A DNA stretch of 48,620 nt from Candidatus Sulfotelmatobacter sp. (GTDB lineage Bacteria; Eisenbacteria; RBG-16-71-46): assembly GCA_035498555.1 (NCBI GenBank), contig DATKAB010000198.1, positions 1 through 48,620 on the forward strand, in the 5' to 3' direction. Each line of letters opens with the position of its first letter. The stretch's first letter is position 1. The notes under the pieces were generated by a model. The model did no database searches. It had not been told where the DNA came from and saw only the letters and a list, made by a program, of their open reading frames with translations. Of this stretch, positions 6,566-14,467 are shown piece after piece. A program made the position numbers and the translations under genes.

Positions 6566-6769
6566 TCAGGCCTTGCGAACGTTTGAGGCCTGCAGACCCT
6601 TCGGGCCTCGGGTCACGTCGAACTGAAGCGACTCACCCTCCGCGAGCGTCTTGAAACCCTCGCCGTTGATGGCCGAGAAGTGGACGAACACGTCCTCTCC
6701 GCCATCCGCCTGGGTGATGAAGCCAAAGCCCTTCGCCTCGTTGAACCACTTCACGGTACCAGTAGCCAC
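6566..6769 (-). CDS. csp: Cold-shock protein (CspA family)
   Basis: A 67-residue single cold-shock domain, full length for the family. It contains [11 protein letters not shown] (RNP1) and DVFVHFSAI (RNP2), the aromatic patch that binds single-stranded RNA/DNA as a chaperone or antiterminator. The start is GTG at 6769 with AGGAG six bases upstream, giving (M)[16 protein letters not shown]. The leader is long. An intrinsic terminator pointing the same way lies 109 bases upstream of the start (6878-6905), so the gene either has its own promoter below it or is reached by read-through. A dedicated terminator follows the gene. Confidence 0.97.
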   Translation of the reverse strand: MATGTVKWFNEAKGFGFITQADGGEDVFVHFSAINGEGFKTLAEGESLQFDVTRGPKGLQASNVRKA

Positions 6770-6877
6770 TTGAAACTCCTGTTGTATCCGGGTCTTTCGA
6801 CCCGCACTTGCCGCGAATCACGCCGCGGCTACGGTCGGTCAACTTGACCGGTGTCTCGATCGCGAGCGGCCACGCAC

Positions 6878-6905
6878 AAAAAAACCGCCAGAGAGTCTCT
6901 GGCGG
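6878..6905 (-). terminator. Intrinsic terminator (minus strand), possible sRNA end or csp attenuator
   Basis: On the minus strand CCGCCAGAGA and TCTCTGGCGG form a perfect stem around one central base (6885-6905), followed directly by seven T (6884-6878). This is the best rho-independent terminator in the window. The nearest annotated upstream gene is on the plus strand (7408), so no known minus-strand transcript needs it. It must end a small RNA arising between about 6910 and 7030 or attenuate a long csp leader. Confidence 0.8.
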
Positions 6906-7407
6906 AATCTGAATATGCACGGCACATCCACAGGCAACCGAAGACACACGTAATATCGTCCGGATCGCTCGGGATTGCCAGTCAATTCGACGTGAAGTCC
7001 CCAACGACCGGATTCACTTGCGACTAGCGCCGTGAATGTGCTCCCGAGGCGCTCGGCAGGCCTCGGCCCGGCGGGGCCCGTTCCCGATCGCTCGAGCGGG
7101 CGACTCGGTACATCGAACTCTGCCGGGCCCGCACCCGCGCGCCGCGGCGGGCGTGGACAGTGGGTGGCGACTACCGATGTCCGCGCAGCCACTCCGACTG
7201 TCGTTCGAGCGCTTCCGTGCCCTTTCCCCAGCGCCGCAAGTATCCGCGCTGCTCAAACAGGAAACACTCGACGTTCTCCCAACTCGCGGGGCCGGGCGAT
7301 CGACGCCGACCCGCCAGACGTTCGCAGAGCCCGCCTCGGACGTACGGAGCAACGGTGGGCCGCCGGGTCTCGGCGCGCCCGTGGAACTTCGATCGAGGGA
7401 GCTTCCC
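6906..7407. other. Intergenic region upstream of the first propeller gene
   Basis: No protein gene is supported here. The plus-strand frame of the following gene stays open back to 7036, but that part lacks protein character and the clear signal peptide begins at 7408. The segment 6910-7030 is AT-richer and precedes the minus-strand terminator at 6878-6905, so it may encode a short RNA. On the minus strand a TTGACT occurs near 6980-6985, but I see no convincing -10 box at normal spacing. Confidence 0.4.
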
Positions 7408-9819
7408 ATGCGCGCGGTTCTCAAATTCACGCTTCCGCTAGCGCTGGCCCTGACGCCGGGGGAGTCGGTGGCGCAGAGCGTCCAGAGCAATCTCTGGGTG
7501 ACCAACGGCCCCGTATACGCGATCGCAAGAATGGCCGGCGAGGTCTACATCGGCGGCGCCTTCACCCAGGTCGGACCGCCGATCGGCGGATTCGCGACGA
7601 TCGACGGCGCAACGGGCGCCATCCAGACGCCGTACGCCGAGGTAGACGGCATTGTGAACGCCTCGATTCCGGACGGCAGCGGAGGTCGCTTCATCGGAGG
7701 TCGCTTCAGCCACGTGCAGGGCCAGCCTCACAGTTGCTTGGCGCATCTGGACCCGAGCGGGAATGTCACCTCCTGGGACGCTGGCGTGTTCGACGCGAGC
7801 GACGGCGTTCGCGCGCTCGCCATCGATCCGTTCAATCCCACCGTGCTCTACGTGGGCGGCGCGTTCACCTACATCGGCCTGGTGTCCTATTCGAACCTCG
7901 TCGCGGTCGACGTCAATACCGCCGCTCTCCTTCCCTGGTCGGCGGGGACCGACGGCAAGGTGAACGCGCTGTGGGCCTACGACGGGACGATTTACGCTGC
8001 CGGCGCCTTCTTCTCGGCCGACGGAGCGCAGCGACATTCGCTCGCCGCCTTCGACGCGTTCAGCAGCCTGCGTTCGTGGAATCCCGACGTTAACGGTCAG
8101 GTGTACGCGATCGCCGGTTCGGTCGCTCCTTTGACTCATGCGGTCACGCTCTGGGTGGGAGGGGACTTCTCACAGATTGCCGGCCAACAGCACTACACTC
8201 TCGCCTCGATCCCCGCGAGCAGTTCGACTCCGAACACCTGGAACGCCAGCACCAATGGCACAGTGAAAGCCATCGCGCTCGGCTACTTCCGAAACAACGT
8301 GGTGTCGGTCTATGTCGGAGGCACGTTCAGCCAGGCGGGCGGGCACTCCCTTCCCCGACTGGCCCAGCTCGACGCGTTCAGCGGGACGCCTTCCACCACG
8401 TTCACTCCCGGGCCCAGCGACGAGGTGGACGCGTTGCTCCTCGATGGTGGGACGCTGTACGCGGGAGGCAGGTTCGACGTGATCGGCCTGACCGCACATG
8501 GGCGTATAGCGGCCCTCGATGCGGCGACGGGCGTGGCGACCGACTGGAACCCGATGTTGAACGCGCCCGTCAATTGCGTCGACGAATCCGGTGGCACCGT
8601 CTGGGCCGGAGGCAGTTTCTCGAGCGCCGGGGGCGTCAACTGCTCGAACCTGGTGGCACTCGATGCCACGACCGGCGTCGCGACCTGGACCCCGGGAGTC
8701 AACGGGGAAGTCGATGCGCTCGCCACCGACGGCTCGACCATGTATGTGGGCGGCGCATTCACCTTCGTCGGCATCCAAGGTCGTGGCTTCGGTGCGGCGT
8801 TCGATTCCAATCACAACGACACCGGCTGGAATCCACGAGCCGATGGCACGATCCATTCAGTGCTCCCGTATGGCGGTTCGGTGTATGTGGGCGGCAGCTT
8901 CCTGACGCTCGACAATAACCAGCACATCCACCTCGGACAGGTCGACCCGAGCAGCGGAGCGGCCGGCCCGGAATTCCCGCCGGTCCTCGGCGACGTTCTT
9001 GCCATGGTCGTTCACTCGAACCGGCTCTACGTCGGCGGGCAATTCGGAACCGTGGGCTCGAGTCCGCGTGGCTCGGGGGCGGACTTCGATCTGTCCACGC
9101 ACGCTCTGGGAACGTGGGACCCGCGCGCCACCAACGGCGTCGTTCCGGCTCCGATCTATGCGATCGCAGAAGACGGCAACACACTGATCATCGGCGGCGA
9201 CTTCTACCAACTGGGTGGCGGCACCCGCTTCAACCTCGGCCAGGTGGACGATGTCGCGGGATCGGCCACGGCGTGGGCCGCGCCGGTCACGGGCCAGTTC
9301 TATGCGCTCCAGGGATCGGGATCGAGGCTGTACCTGGGCGGCACGAGCGGCCTTTCGGCGCTCGATATCGGCACACTCGACCTGGTCGCCTGGGACCCGC
9401 AGGTGGACGGATACGTCCACGCCCTTGCGGTGGCCAGTGATCGCTTATACGTGGGAGGGAGCTTCTACTCGGCGGGCGGAACCGCGTACTCGAATCTCGC
9501 CACGTATTCAGGAGGCGTGACCGCTGTCAGCGCGACGCGCGATGTCGCGAGGGGGCTCAAGCTCTCCGCCAACCCCTCGCGTGGCCCGGTAACGATTGGC
9601 TTCGCGCTGCCCGCGCGCGCCACAACCGACGCCGGGATCTACGATCTTTCCGGGCGCCTCGTACGCCGCCTTCGCTCCTCCGTGCTCGAGGCCGGCGAGC
9701 AGAGAGTCACCTGGGACGGCCGCGACGAGTCCGGCGGGCGCGTGAACCCGGGCGTCTACTTCGCCCGGGTGAGCGCGGGCTCGTTTCAGAGCGAGACCCG
9801 ACTCGTCAGACTGCAGTGA
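7408..9819 (+). CDS. Secreted YVGGxF (DUF5122-like) propeller protein with FlgD-type C-terminal domain, paralogue 1
   Basis: An 803-residue exported protein. The start at ATG 7408 has GAGGGA about eight bases upstream and a signal peptide (MRAVLKFTLPLALALTPGES with cleavage near VAQS). The body has about 14 blades with the motif (V/L)Y.GG.F, typically followed by LA.LDA.TG....W.P..NG.V.AL. This is the style of DUF5122/delta-60 propeller repeats. Residues from about 720 form a FlgD-like Ig domain (SANPSRGPVTIGFALPA, WDGRDESGGRVNPGVYFARV, ending RLVRLQ) of the kind used as a C-terminal sorting signal in FCB-group bacteria. Two paralogues lie at 17294 and 22662. The likely role is a surface or released binding protein; no enzymatic residues are seen. 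Confidence 0.9.
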   Translation: MRAVLKFTLPLALALTPGESVAQSVQSNLWVTNGPVYAIARMAGEVYIGGAFTQVGPPIGGFATIDGATGAIQTPYAEVDGIVNASIPDGSGGRFIGGRFSHVQGQPHSCLAHLDPSGNVTSWDAGVFDASDGVRALAIDPFNPTVLYVGGAFTYIGLVSYSNLVAVDVNTAALLPWSAGTDGKVNALWAYDGTIYAAGAFFSADGAQRHSLAAFDAFSSLRSWNPDVNGQVYAIAGSVAPLTHAVTLWVGGDFSQIAGQQHYTLASIPASSSTPNTWNASTNGTVKAIALGYFRNNVVSVYVGGTFSQAGGHSLPRLAQLDAFSGTPSTTFTPGPSDEVDALLLDGGTLYAGGRFDVIGLTAHGRIAALDAATGVATDWNPMLNAPVNCVDESGGTVWAGGSFSSAGGVNCSNLVALDATTGVATWTPGVNGEVDALATDGSTMYVGGAFTFVGIQGRGFGAAFDSNHNDTGWNPRADGTIHSVLPYGGSVYVGGSFLTLDNNQHIHLGQVDPSSGAAGPEFPPVLGDVLAMVVHSNRLYVGGQFGTVGSSPRGSGADFDLSTHALGTWDPRATNGVVPAPIYAIAEDGNTLIIGGDFYQLGGGTRFNLGQVDDVAGSATAWAAPVTGQFYALQGSGSRLYLGGTSGLSALDIGTLDLVAWDPQVDGYVHALAVASDRLYVGGSFYSAGGTAYSNLATYSGGVTAVSATRDVARGLKLSANPSRGPVTIGFALPARATTDAGIYDLSGRLVRRLRSSVLEAGEQRVTWDGRDESGGRVNPGVYFARVSAGSFQSETRLVRLQ

Positions 9820-9978
9820 TGCCGCGCCCGGTCGTGCGCCGGTACCGAGCACACAGCCGTTCCTGCGCACGATCGGCGATCGCCACCACCCGCACCCCGA
9901 ATTCGCTTGACCCTCGACGCTCCACGGGGCGAAGCTCTAGTTGAAGCGCACCGAGAACGCCCCTCAAGGAGTTCGATC

Positions 9979-10887
9979 ATGGCGCCGCACCTCCGACTCC
10001 TCCCGCTCGCGCTCGCGACGCTCCTTTCGTCGCCCGCGCTCGCCCAACCGACCATGGACTCGCTGTGGCCGAGCGACAACGGCAACAGCTGGTCCTACTC
10101 CCAGCACTTCGAAAGCACCGAGCAGCCTCCATCCGACAGTCGCACGCGGCTGTTTTTCGACGGCACCACCGTGGCGCCCGACGCCATCGCGGCCCAGTAC
10201 CTGCGCCAGGAGATGCTGTCGGGAATGGTGCTGGCGAGCGCGCTCGAGTCGATGGTGCCGGACCCGTTCCTGCGCCAGGTTTGGATCGCACGGCCCGATC
10301 TGCGCGCGAAGATCGCGCAGGCGATGGCCGATGCGCCGTGTCCGGAGAACGCCCCGGTCGGCGCCCACACCGTGCTGCTCAACGGCGAGTTCGCGTTCCG
10401 CAAGACTCCCGACGAGATCGCCGCCTGGCGTTGCAACCTGGCCAACACTCGCTCGTGGCAGTGGCTCGTGTCCGACCTCACGCTCGGCCACGAATTCACG
10501 CTCCAGTTGATTCCAGACCTGGCGGACGACGTCTTCCTGCACGGAACGATCGCCGCCATCGAACCGGTCACGGTTCCCGCCGGCACCTTCAGCGGCTGCG
10601 TCCGCGTGGATTACCTGATCGACTATGGGCTCAGCCAGTGCACCGATGCTTCGGGCAACGTCGCCGGAACCTCGCGCTCCGAAACCCGCGGCTCGGTCGA
10701 CTACGCGCCGGACGTGGGTCCGGTCAGGTGCACGGAGGCGTTCATTCCCAACGCCGAGGTCACCGGGAGCTGCGACCTCGGCACTCCGGTGGGTGAGCCG
10801 GCGGCGACCGCTTCGATGCTGCTCGATACGGCGCCTACGCCGGCCCGGCGGTCGAGCTGGGGGCAGTTGAAAGCCACCTACCGCTGA
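9979..10887 (+). CDS. Secreted protein of unknown function
   Basis: A 302-residue exported protein. AAGGAG at 9966-9971 lies seven bases before ATG 9979 and decides the start. A signal peptide follows (MAPHLRLLPLALATLLSSPA with an ALA-Q cleavage site). The mature part begins DSLWPSDNGNSWSYSQHF and later has IAAIEPVTVPAGTFSGCVRV. The V.VPAGTF..C..V.Y pattern is common in uncharacterised secreted proteins of related bacteria, where a hairpin carries a conserved Cys. Five further cysteines (PCPENA, RCNLA, SQCTDA, RCTEA, SCDLG) suggest disulfides outside the cytoplasm. I do not recognise a functional family. It follows propeller paralogue 1 by 159 bases and may be co-transcribed with it. Confidence 0.8.
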   Translation: MAPHLRLLPLALATLLSSPALAQPTMDSLWPSDNGNSWSYSQHFESTEQPPSDSRTRLFFDGTTVAPDAIAAQYLRQEMLSGMVLASALESMVPDPFLRQVWIARPDLRAKIAQAMADAPCPENAPVGAHTVLLNGEFAFRKTPDEIAAWRCNLANTRSWQWLVSDLTLGHEFTLQLIPDLADDVFLHGTIAAIEPVTVPAGTFSGCVRVDYLIDYGLSQCTDASGNVAGTSRSETRGSVDYAPDVGPVRCTEAFIPNAEVTGSCDLGTPVGEPAATASMLLDTAPTPARRSSWGQLKATYR

Positions 10888-10913
10888 GCCGGACTTAGCG
10901 CGATCGCGGCTCA
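10885..10913. terminator. Shared dyad between convergent stop codons
   Basis: TGAGCC (10885-10890) and GGCTCA (10908-10913) pair. The first contains the stop of the plus gene and the second the stop of the minus gene, so one hairpin could serve both transcripts. There is no T run. Confidence 0.4.
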
Positions 10914-11906
10914 GGCGGCCCGGTCGAGCCTCGATTCGACTCGATTTCCACCCTCGCCCTGAGCAGCGGCCAGCGATCGTCCCGCAACCGCCACCAGGAC
11001 CTGGGGCTCGGCGCCGTTCTCGGGCAGGACCGAGATGCCGATGCTCACCGTCACCCCGCCCGGCCTGGATCTGCGGAACGCATGGGCCTCGATGGCCTGT
11101 CGGATCCGCTCCGCCACCTCGACGGCCCCGGTGCGGCCGGTCTGCGGAAGCACGACGATGAATTGTCCGGCGTCGAATCGCGCGACGAAGTCGAACGACC
11201 GCACCTGCCGGACGAGCTGCGCGGCCAGATCTCGGATCAGTTCGTCACTCGCGTCGCCTGCGTTCTCCACCAGCGCGCGATCCGCCTCGACGAGCAGCAG
11301 GGACAGCTCCTGGCCGAAACGGGCGGCGCGACGCGCTTCGCGCTTGAGCGCCGACTTCACGAAGCGCGCGTTGTACACCTCGGTGAGATCGTCGGTGAAC
11401 GCCAGCTTCTCGAGACCGCGCGCGAGCCTGAGCGCCTCGAGCGAGCGCTGCAGCACCGTCGTCAGCAGCACGATCGCGCGCACGTCGGCGACGCTGAACC
11501 GTGGCCGCCCGCGGCGCCGATACACGGCGAGATATCCGGGATCGGCTCCTCGGCGACGCAGCGCGGCGAACATCACCGGACCGGCCTCGACTCCCGGGCA
11601 GCCGTCGTGGGCCGCGTAGCGCGGATGGTCGGCCAGTTCCTCGATCACGATCGGCTGAGGAGTTTGTGCCAGCGTCCGGGCGGCTTCGCTGCCTTCGGGA
11701 GACACCGGCGTGATACTTGGCGCCGCGGTGCCGGAATGGAGGACCAGCCGCTCGGCTCGCCCGGGCAGCATGATCACCGTCGCGTCGCCCTCGGTGAGAG
11801 CGAGGAGCGTGCGAAGCGCCTGGTCGAGCTGCTCGGCGCGGTCGCGGCGCACCGCGGGGTCTCCCAGGTCGAGGAGGCTGTTGAGGGCCTTGTCGAGGGG
11901 GCTCAT
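10911..11906 (-). CDS. GAF-like plus degenerate GGDEF domain protein
   Basis: A 331-residue cytoplasmic protein. Residues 25-160 look like a GAF-type sensory domain (VIMLPGRAERLVLHSG, then GYLAVYRRRGRPRFSVADVR). Residues 168-318 are a GGDEF fold (LAFTDDLTEVYNARFV at its start, VTVSIGISVLPENGAEP near its end). The signature loop reads RFDAGQF at 243-249 where active diguanylate cyclases have R(G/Y)GGDEF, and the metal site reads VEADRAL instead of DIDxFK. Loss of both Asp/Glu positions predicts no cyclic-di-GMP synthesis; a receptor or scaffold role is more likely. The start at 11906 (MSPLDKAL) has AAGGA about eight bases upstream. The frame stays open far upstream, but that is antisense to the VOC gene. 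A fragment of a similar domain lies at 4155. Confidence 0.85.
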   Translation of the reverse strand: MSPLDKALNSLLDLGDPAVRRDRAEQLDQALRTLLALTEGDATVIMLPGRAERLVLHSGTAAPSITPVSPEGSEAARTLAQTPQPIVIEELADHPRYAAHDGCPGVEAGPVMFAALRRRGADPGYLAVYRRRGRPRFSVADVRAIVLLTTVLQRSLEALRLARGLEKLAFTDDLTEVYNARFVKSALKREARRAARFGQELSLLLVEADRALVENAGDASDELIRDLAAQLVRQVRSFDFVARFDAGQFIVVLPQTGRTGAVEVAERIRQAIEAHAFRRSRPGGVTVSIGISVLPENGAEPQVLVAVAGRSLAAAQGEGGNRVESRLDRAA

Positions 11907-12080
11907 TGCCAATGTTCCTTCTCGGCGGAGTAAGGGTCCAGGTACTCGGAGGTTATCGGCCTGAGCCGACGCGGACTTCATCGGCGGATGGATAGGGAGG
12001 AAGGGGAGTCGATCGACTCGGTGCACCACGCTCGATCGCAACCCCTCGCTCGGGAGCCGCGCTCCCGCTATCTTCGCCCC

Positions 12081-12917
12081 ATGCTCCGCTCGATGGGTCC
12101 GGTCCATCTCACCGTTTCCGATCTCGACCGATCGCTCGACTATTACCGCGGCGCGGTGGGCCTCTCGCTTCTCGATCGAAGTGGCGCGCGCGCCTCGCTC
12201 GGCGTCGCCGGGCGGGAGCTGCTGGTGCTGTTCGAAGAGCGCGACGCTCGGCCGGTCCCGGGCGCGACCGGGCTCTATCACTTCGCGTTGCTGGTGCCGA
12301 ATCGAGTGGATCTGGCGCAATGGTTGGTGCACGCGGCGCGCGACCACGTACGGCTGGTCGGGATGTCCGATCACTTCGTGAGCGAAGCGGTCTATCTCTC
12401 CGATCCCGACGACCATGGCATCGAGATCTACTGGGATCGGCCGCGCTCGGTGTGGGAGGGAAAGGTGAGCTCGCGCCTGACCAGCATGCCGCTCCAGGTG
12501 GAAGACCTGATGGGCGAGGTTCGCGATCCCGAGAACTCGCGCTTCGTGGGGCTGCCGGCAGAAACGGTCATGGGCCACGTGCACTTGAAGGTTGCCGATG
12601 TCCCGAAAGCCATCGCGTTCTACCGCGACGTGCTGGGCTTCGCGCTCATGGCGCAGCTCGGCCGGCAGGCCGCGTTCCTCGCCGACGGCGGATACCATCA
12701 CCACATCGGCGCCAACACGTGGGAGAGTGCGGGCGGCTCGCCGCCGCCGCCGGGAAGCGCCGCGCTCCGCCATGCGACGCTGGTGCTCGCCGGGGCGCCC
12801 GAGCGTGACCGCATCCTGGCGCGAATCCAGGAGGCCAGCGCGGTCGAGCCGACGGAATCCGGACCCATGATCCGCGACCCCTCTGGCAACGCGCTGGTGC
12901 TCGCGCTGCCTGGTTAG
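12081..12917 (+). CDS. Two-domain VOC protein, catechol-2,3-dioxygenase-like (CatE type)
   Basis: 278 residues with two vicinal-oxygen-chelate modules, the length and layout of CatE/glyoxalase-type extradiol dioxygenases. Module 1 (1-120) shows VHLTVSDLDRSLDYYRGAVG with His9, then LYHFALLVP with His67, and GIEIYWDRP with Glu115. This is the 2-His-1-Glu set that binds the active-site metal. Module 2 (164-278) has GHVHLKVADVPKAIAFYRDV and YHHHIGANTW, but its closing strand is LVLALPG with no Glu, so only one metal site is expected. No ribosome-binding site precedes ATG 12081; instead TATCTT lies at 12069-12074, so the mRNA may be leaderless. The substrate cannot be assigned. Confidence 0.9.
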   Translation: MLRSMGPVHLTVSDLDRSLDYYRGAVGLSLLDRSGARASLGVAGRELLVLFEERDARPVPGATGLYHFALLVPNRVDLAQWLVHAARDHVRLVGMSDHFVSEAVYLSDPDDHGIEIYWDRPRSVWEGKVSSRLTSMPLQVEDLMGEVRDPENSRFVGLPAETVMGHVHLKVADVPKAIAFYRDVLGFALMAQLGRQAAFLADGGYHHHIGANTWESAGGSPPPPGSAALRHATLVLAGAPERDRILARIQEASAVEPTESGPMIRDPSGNALVLALPG

Positions 12918-12925
12918 GTTCGGCC

Positions 12926-12967
12926 TGAGGCGCCCTGCCAGCACCCCCAAGGGGCCGGCGGGCGTCA
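12926..12967. terminator. Bidirectional hairpin between convergent VOC and mltF-like genes
   Basis: CGCCC, GCC and CCCC on the left pair with GGGG, GGC and GGGCG on the right around a CAA loop (core 12931-12964). It overlaps the stop of the minus-strand gene (12965). The hairpin is strong, with no T run on either side. Confidence 0.5.
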
Positions 12968-14467
12968 GTTGCGGTTCGATTCGACCGACTGCCGCGCCTT
13001 CGCACGGGTCTGCTGCGCCTCGAGCGTCAGCTTGTAGGCGACATAGTACTTGTAGATGTTGCGAACGTAGGTGGTGGTTTCCATTCCGATCTTCTGGGCC
13101 ACTACCAGCTCGACGTCGTTGAACCACTCGTTCGGGTCGAGGCCGCGCTTCTCGGCCAGACTGCGCATGCGCGAGATGTTCCCGGGCCCCGCGTTGTAGC
13201 TCGCGAACGCGAACAGCGTGCGATTGGCTTCGTCGAACTGGGCGCCCGCGAAGTACTTGCTCATCAGCCGGTCCATGTACTTGGCGCCGGCGTGGATGTT
13301 GGGTTCGAGCTGCTCGATGTCGCCGACCCGCAATTCGGCCCCGGTCGCGGGCATGATCTGCATCACGCCGATCGCGCCCATGTGGCTGCGCGCGGTCTGG
13401 TCGAGCTTCGACTCCTGGTAGCCCTGCGCCACCAGCATCAGCGGATCGAAGTCGTACTTCGTTCCATATTTCTTGAAGAGCGCCAGCGTCTTCTCGAAGC
13501 GCTTCCACGCCGCGCCACCGGTGCTGTTCGAGATCTGTCTGACGTTCCTTTCATAGCTCGCGATGCGCGACTCGATGATGTCCTGATGCTGGAGCAGGCC
13601 CCGATCGAAGGCTTCGATCTCGTTCCTCAATCTTGGGCTGTCGCGTCGAATCGCCCAGCCGGTCTTGCCGTCGTCGCGGAGGACGATGTCCTTTCGGATC
13701 TTGATCCGGGGCAGCGCCTGCGCCCAGATTCGGGCCTTCCACGAATCCACGATCGTCAGGCCGATCAGGCCGGCGTTCACCATCTCGAGCACGTCCTCGT
13801 CTTCGAGCGCGTCGGGCAGCAGCAGGATCTGCACCGCCGCTCGCCGGTCGGCCTTGAAGCGCGCGTTCAGCGCGATCAGGCTCTCGTAGTAGCTGGAGGA
13901 GCGACGCACTTCGACGGTCTTCCCCGACAGGCTGTCGAGATTGGCGACCGGCGGCGCGTCGGAGGAGCAGACCAGCTCTTCGAGCACCGGCGGCTGTTCG
14001 GCGGGGACGACGAAATCGGCGGCCCTCAGGCGTTCGGGCGTCACCGTCAGGTTGCCGGCGGCGATGTCGCCCAGCCCCCGGGCGAGGTCGCCGACCAATC
14101 GATCGCGCGTCGTGGCGATCAGGCTGATGGTCAGCGGACGCCCGGCCAGCTTCTTCTTGTACTTCTGGTTCAAGTAGCGCTCGAACCCGCGGGCGATCTC
14201 GGCGGTGATGCCGCGCTCGCGACCCTTGTCCACGAAGAACAGCGTGCGGCTGTAGGGGACCAGCATGCGGATGTGGCGGCGATCGAACATTCCATCGAAG
14301 TCGCCGACCCACGGCGTGCGGTCGATCTCGATCTGGCGCAGCTCGTCGTCGTCGGTGGTGTCGCGCGCCTGCGCCGAGCTTGCCGCGGGGAAGAGCAGCG
14401 ACGTCGCCAGCAGCAAGACGCCGAAGCAACCATGGCGAATCCTCTGAGTCATGCGTCCCCGCCTCAT
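12965..14467 (-). CDS. mltF: MltF-like membrane-bound lytic transglycosylase
   Basis: A 500-residue periplasmic enzyme with the two-domain MltF architecture. A signal peptide (HGCFGVLLLATSLLFPAASS) comes first. A substrate-binding-protein family 3 domain spans about 60-300 (LVPYSRTLFFVDKGRERGIT, GDIAAGNLTVTPERL, VEVRRSSSYYESL). A soluble lytic transglycosylase domain spans about 325-450, with catalytic Glu352 in AQGYQESKLDQTARS followed by GVMQIMP and SYNAGPGN. It cleaves the MurNAc-GlcNAc bond of peptidoglycan to anhydro-muropeptides. In MltF of known bacteria the SBP domain regulates activity. Its ATG overlaps the TGA of the upstream acylase-like gene (ATGA, 14464-14467), which implies translational coupling. 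A second in-frame Met (MTQRIRHG, 14452) is an alternative start. Confidence 0.93.
   Translation of the reverse strand: MRRGRMTQRIRHGCFGVLLLATSLLFPAASSAQARDTTDDDELRQIEIDRTPWVGDFDGMFDRRHIRMLVPYSRTLFFVDKGRERGITAEIARGFERYLNQKYKKKLAGRPLTISLIATTRDRLVGDLARGLGDIAAGNLTVTPERLRAADFVVPAEQPPVLEELVCSSDAPPVANLDSLSGKTVEVRRSSSYYESLIALNARFKADRRAAVQILLLPDALEDEDVLEMVNAGLIGLTIVDSWKARIWAQALPRIKIRKDIVLRDDGKTGWAIRRDSPRLRNEIEAFDRGLLQHQDIIESRIASYERNVRQISNSTGGAAWKRFEKTLALFKKYGTKYDFDPLMLVAQGYQESKLDQTARSHMGAIGVMQIMPATGAELRVGDIEQLEPNIHAGAKYMDRLMSKYFAGAQFDEANRTLFAFASYNAGPGNISRMRSLAEKRGLDPNEWFNDVELVVAQKIGMETTTYVRNIYKYYVAYKLTLEAQQTRAKARQSVESNRN

Noticed and set aside
7036-7407. Upstream extension of propeller paralogue 1 (open back to 7036)
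   Set aside because: It has no protein character. The signal peptide and GAGGGA site place the start at 7408.
11907-13508. Long minus-strand extension of the GAF/GGDEF gene across the VOC gene
   Set aside because: The frame stays open by GC bias only. The sequence is Arg/Gln/Val-rich without domains, and a ribosome-binding site plus ATG lie at 11906.
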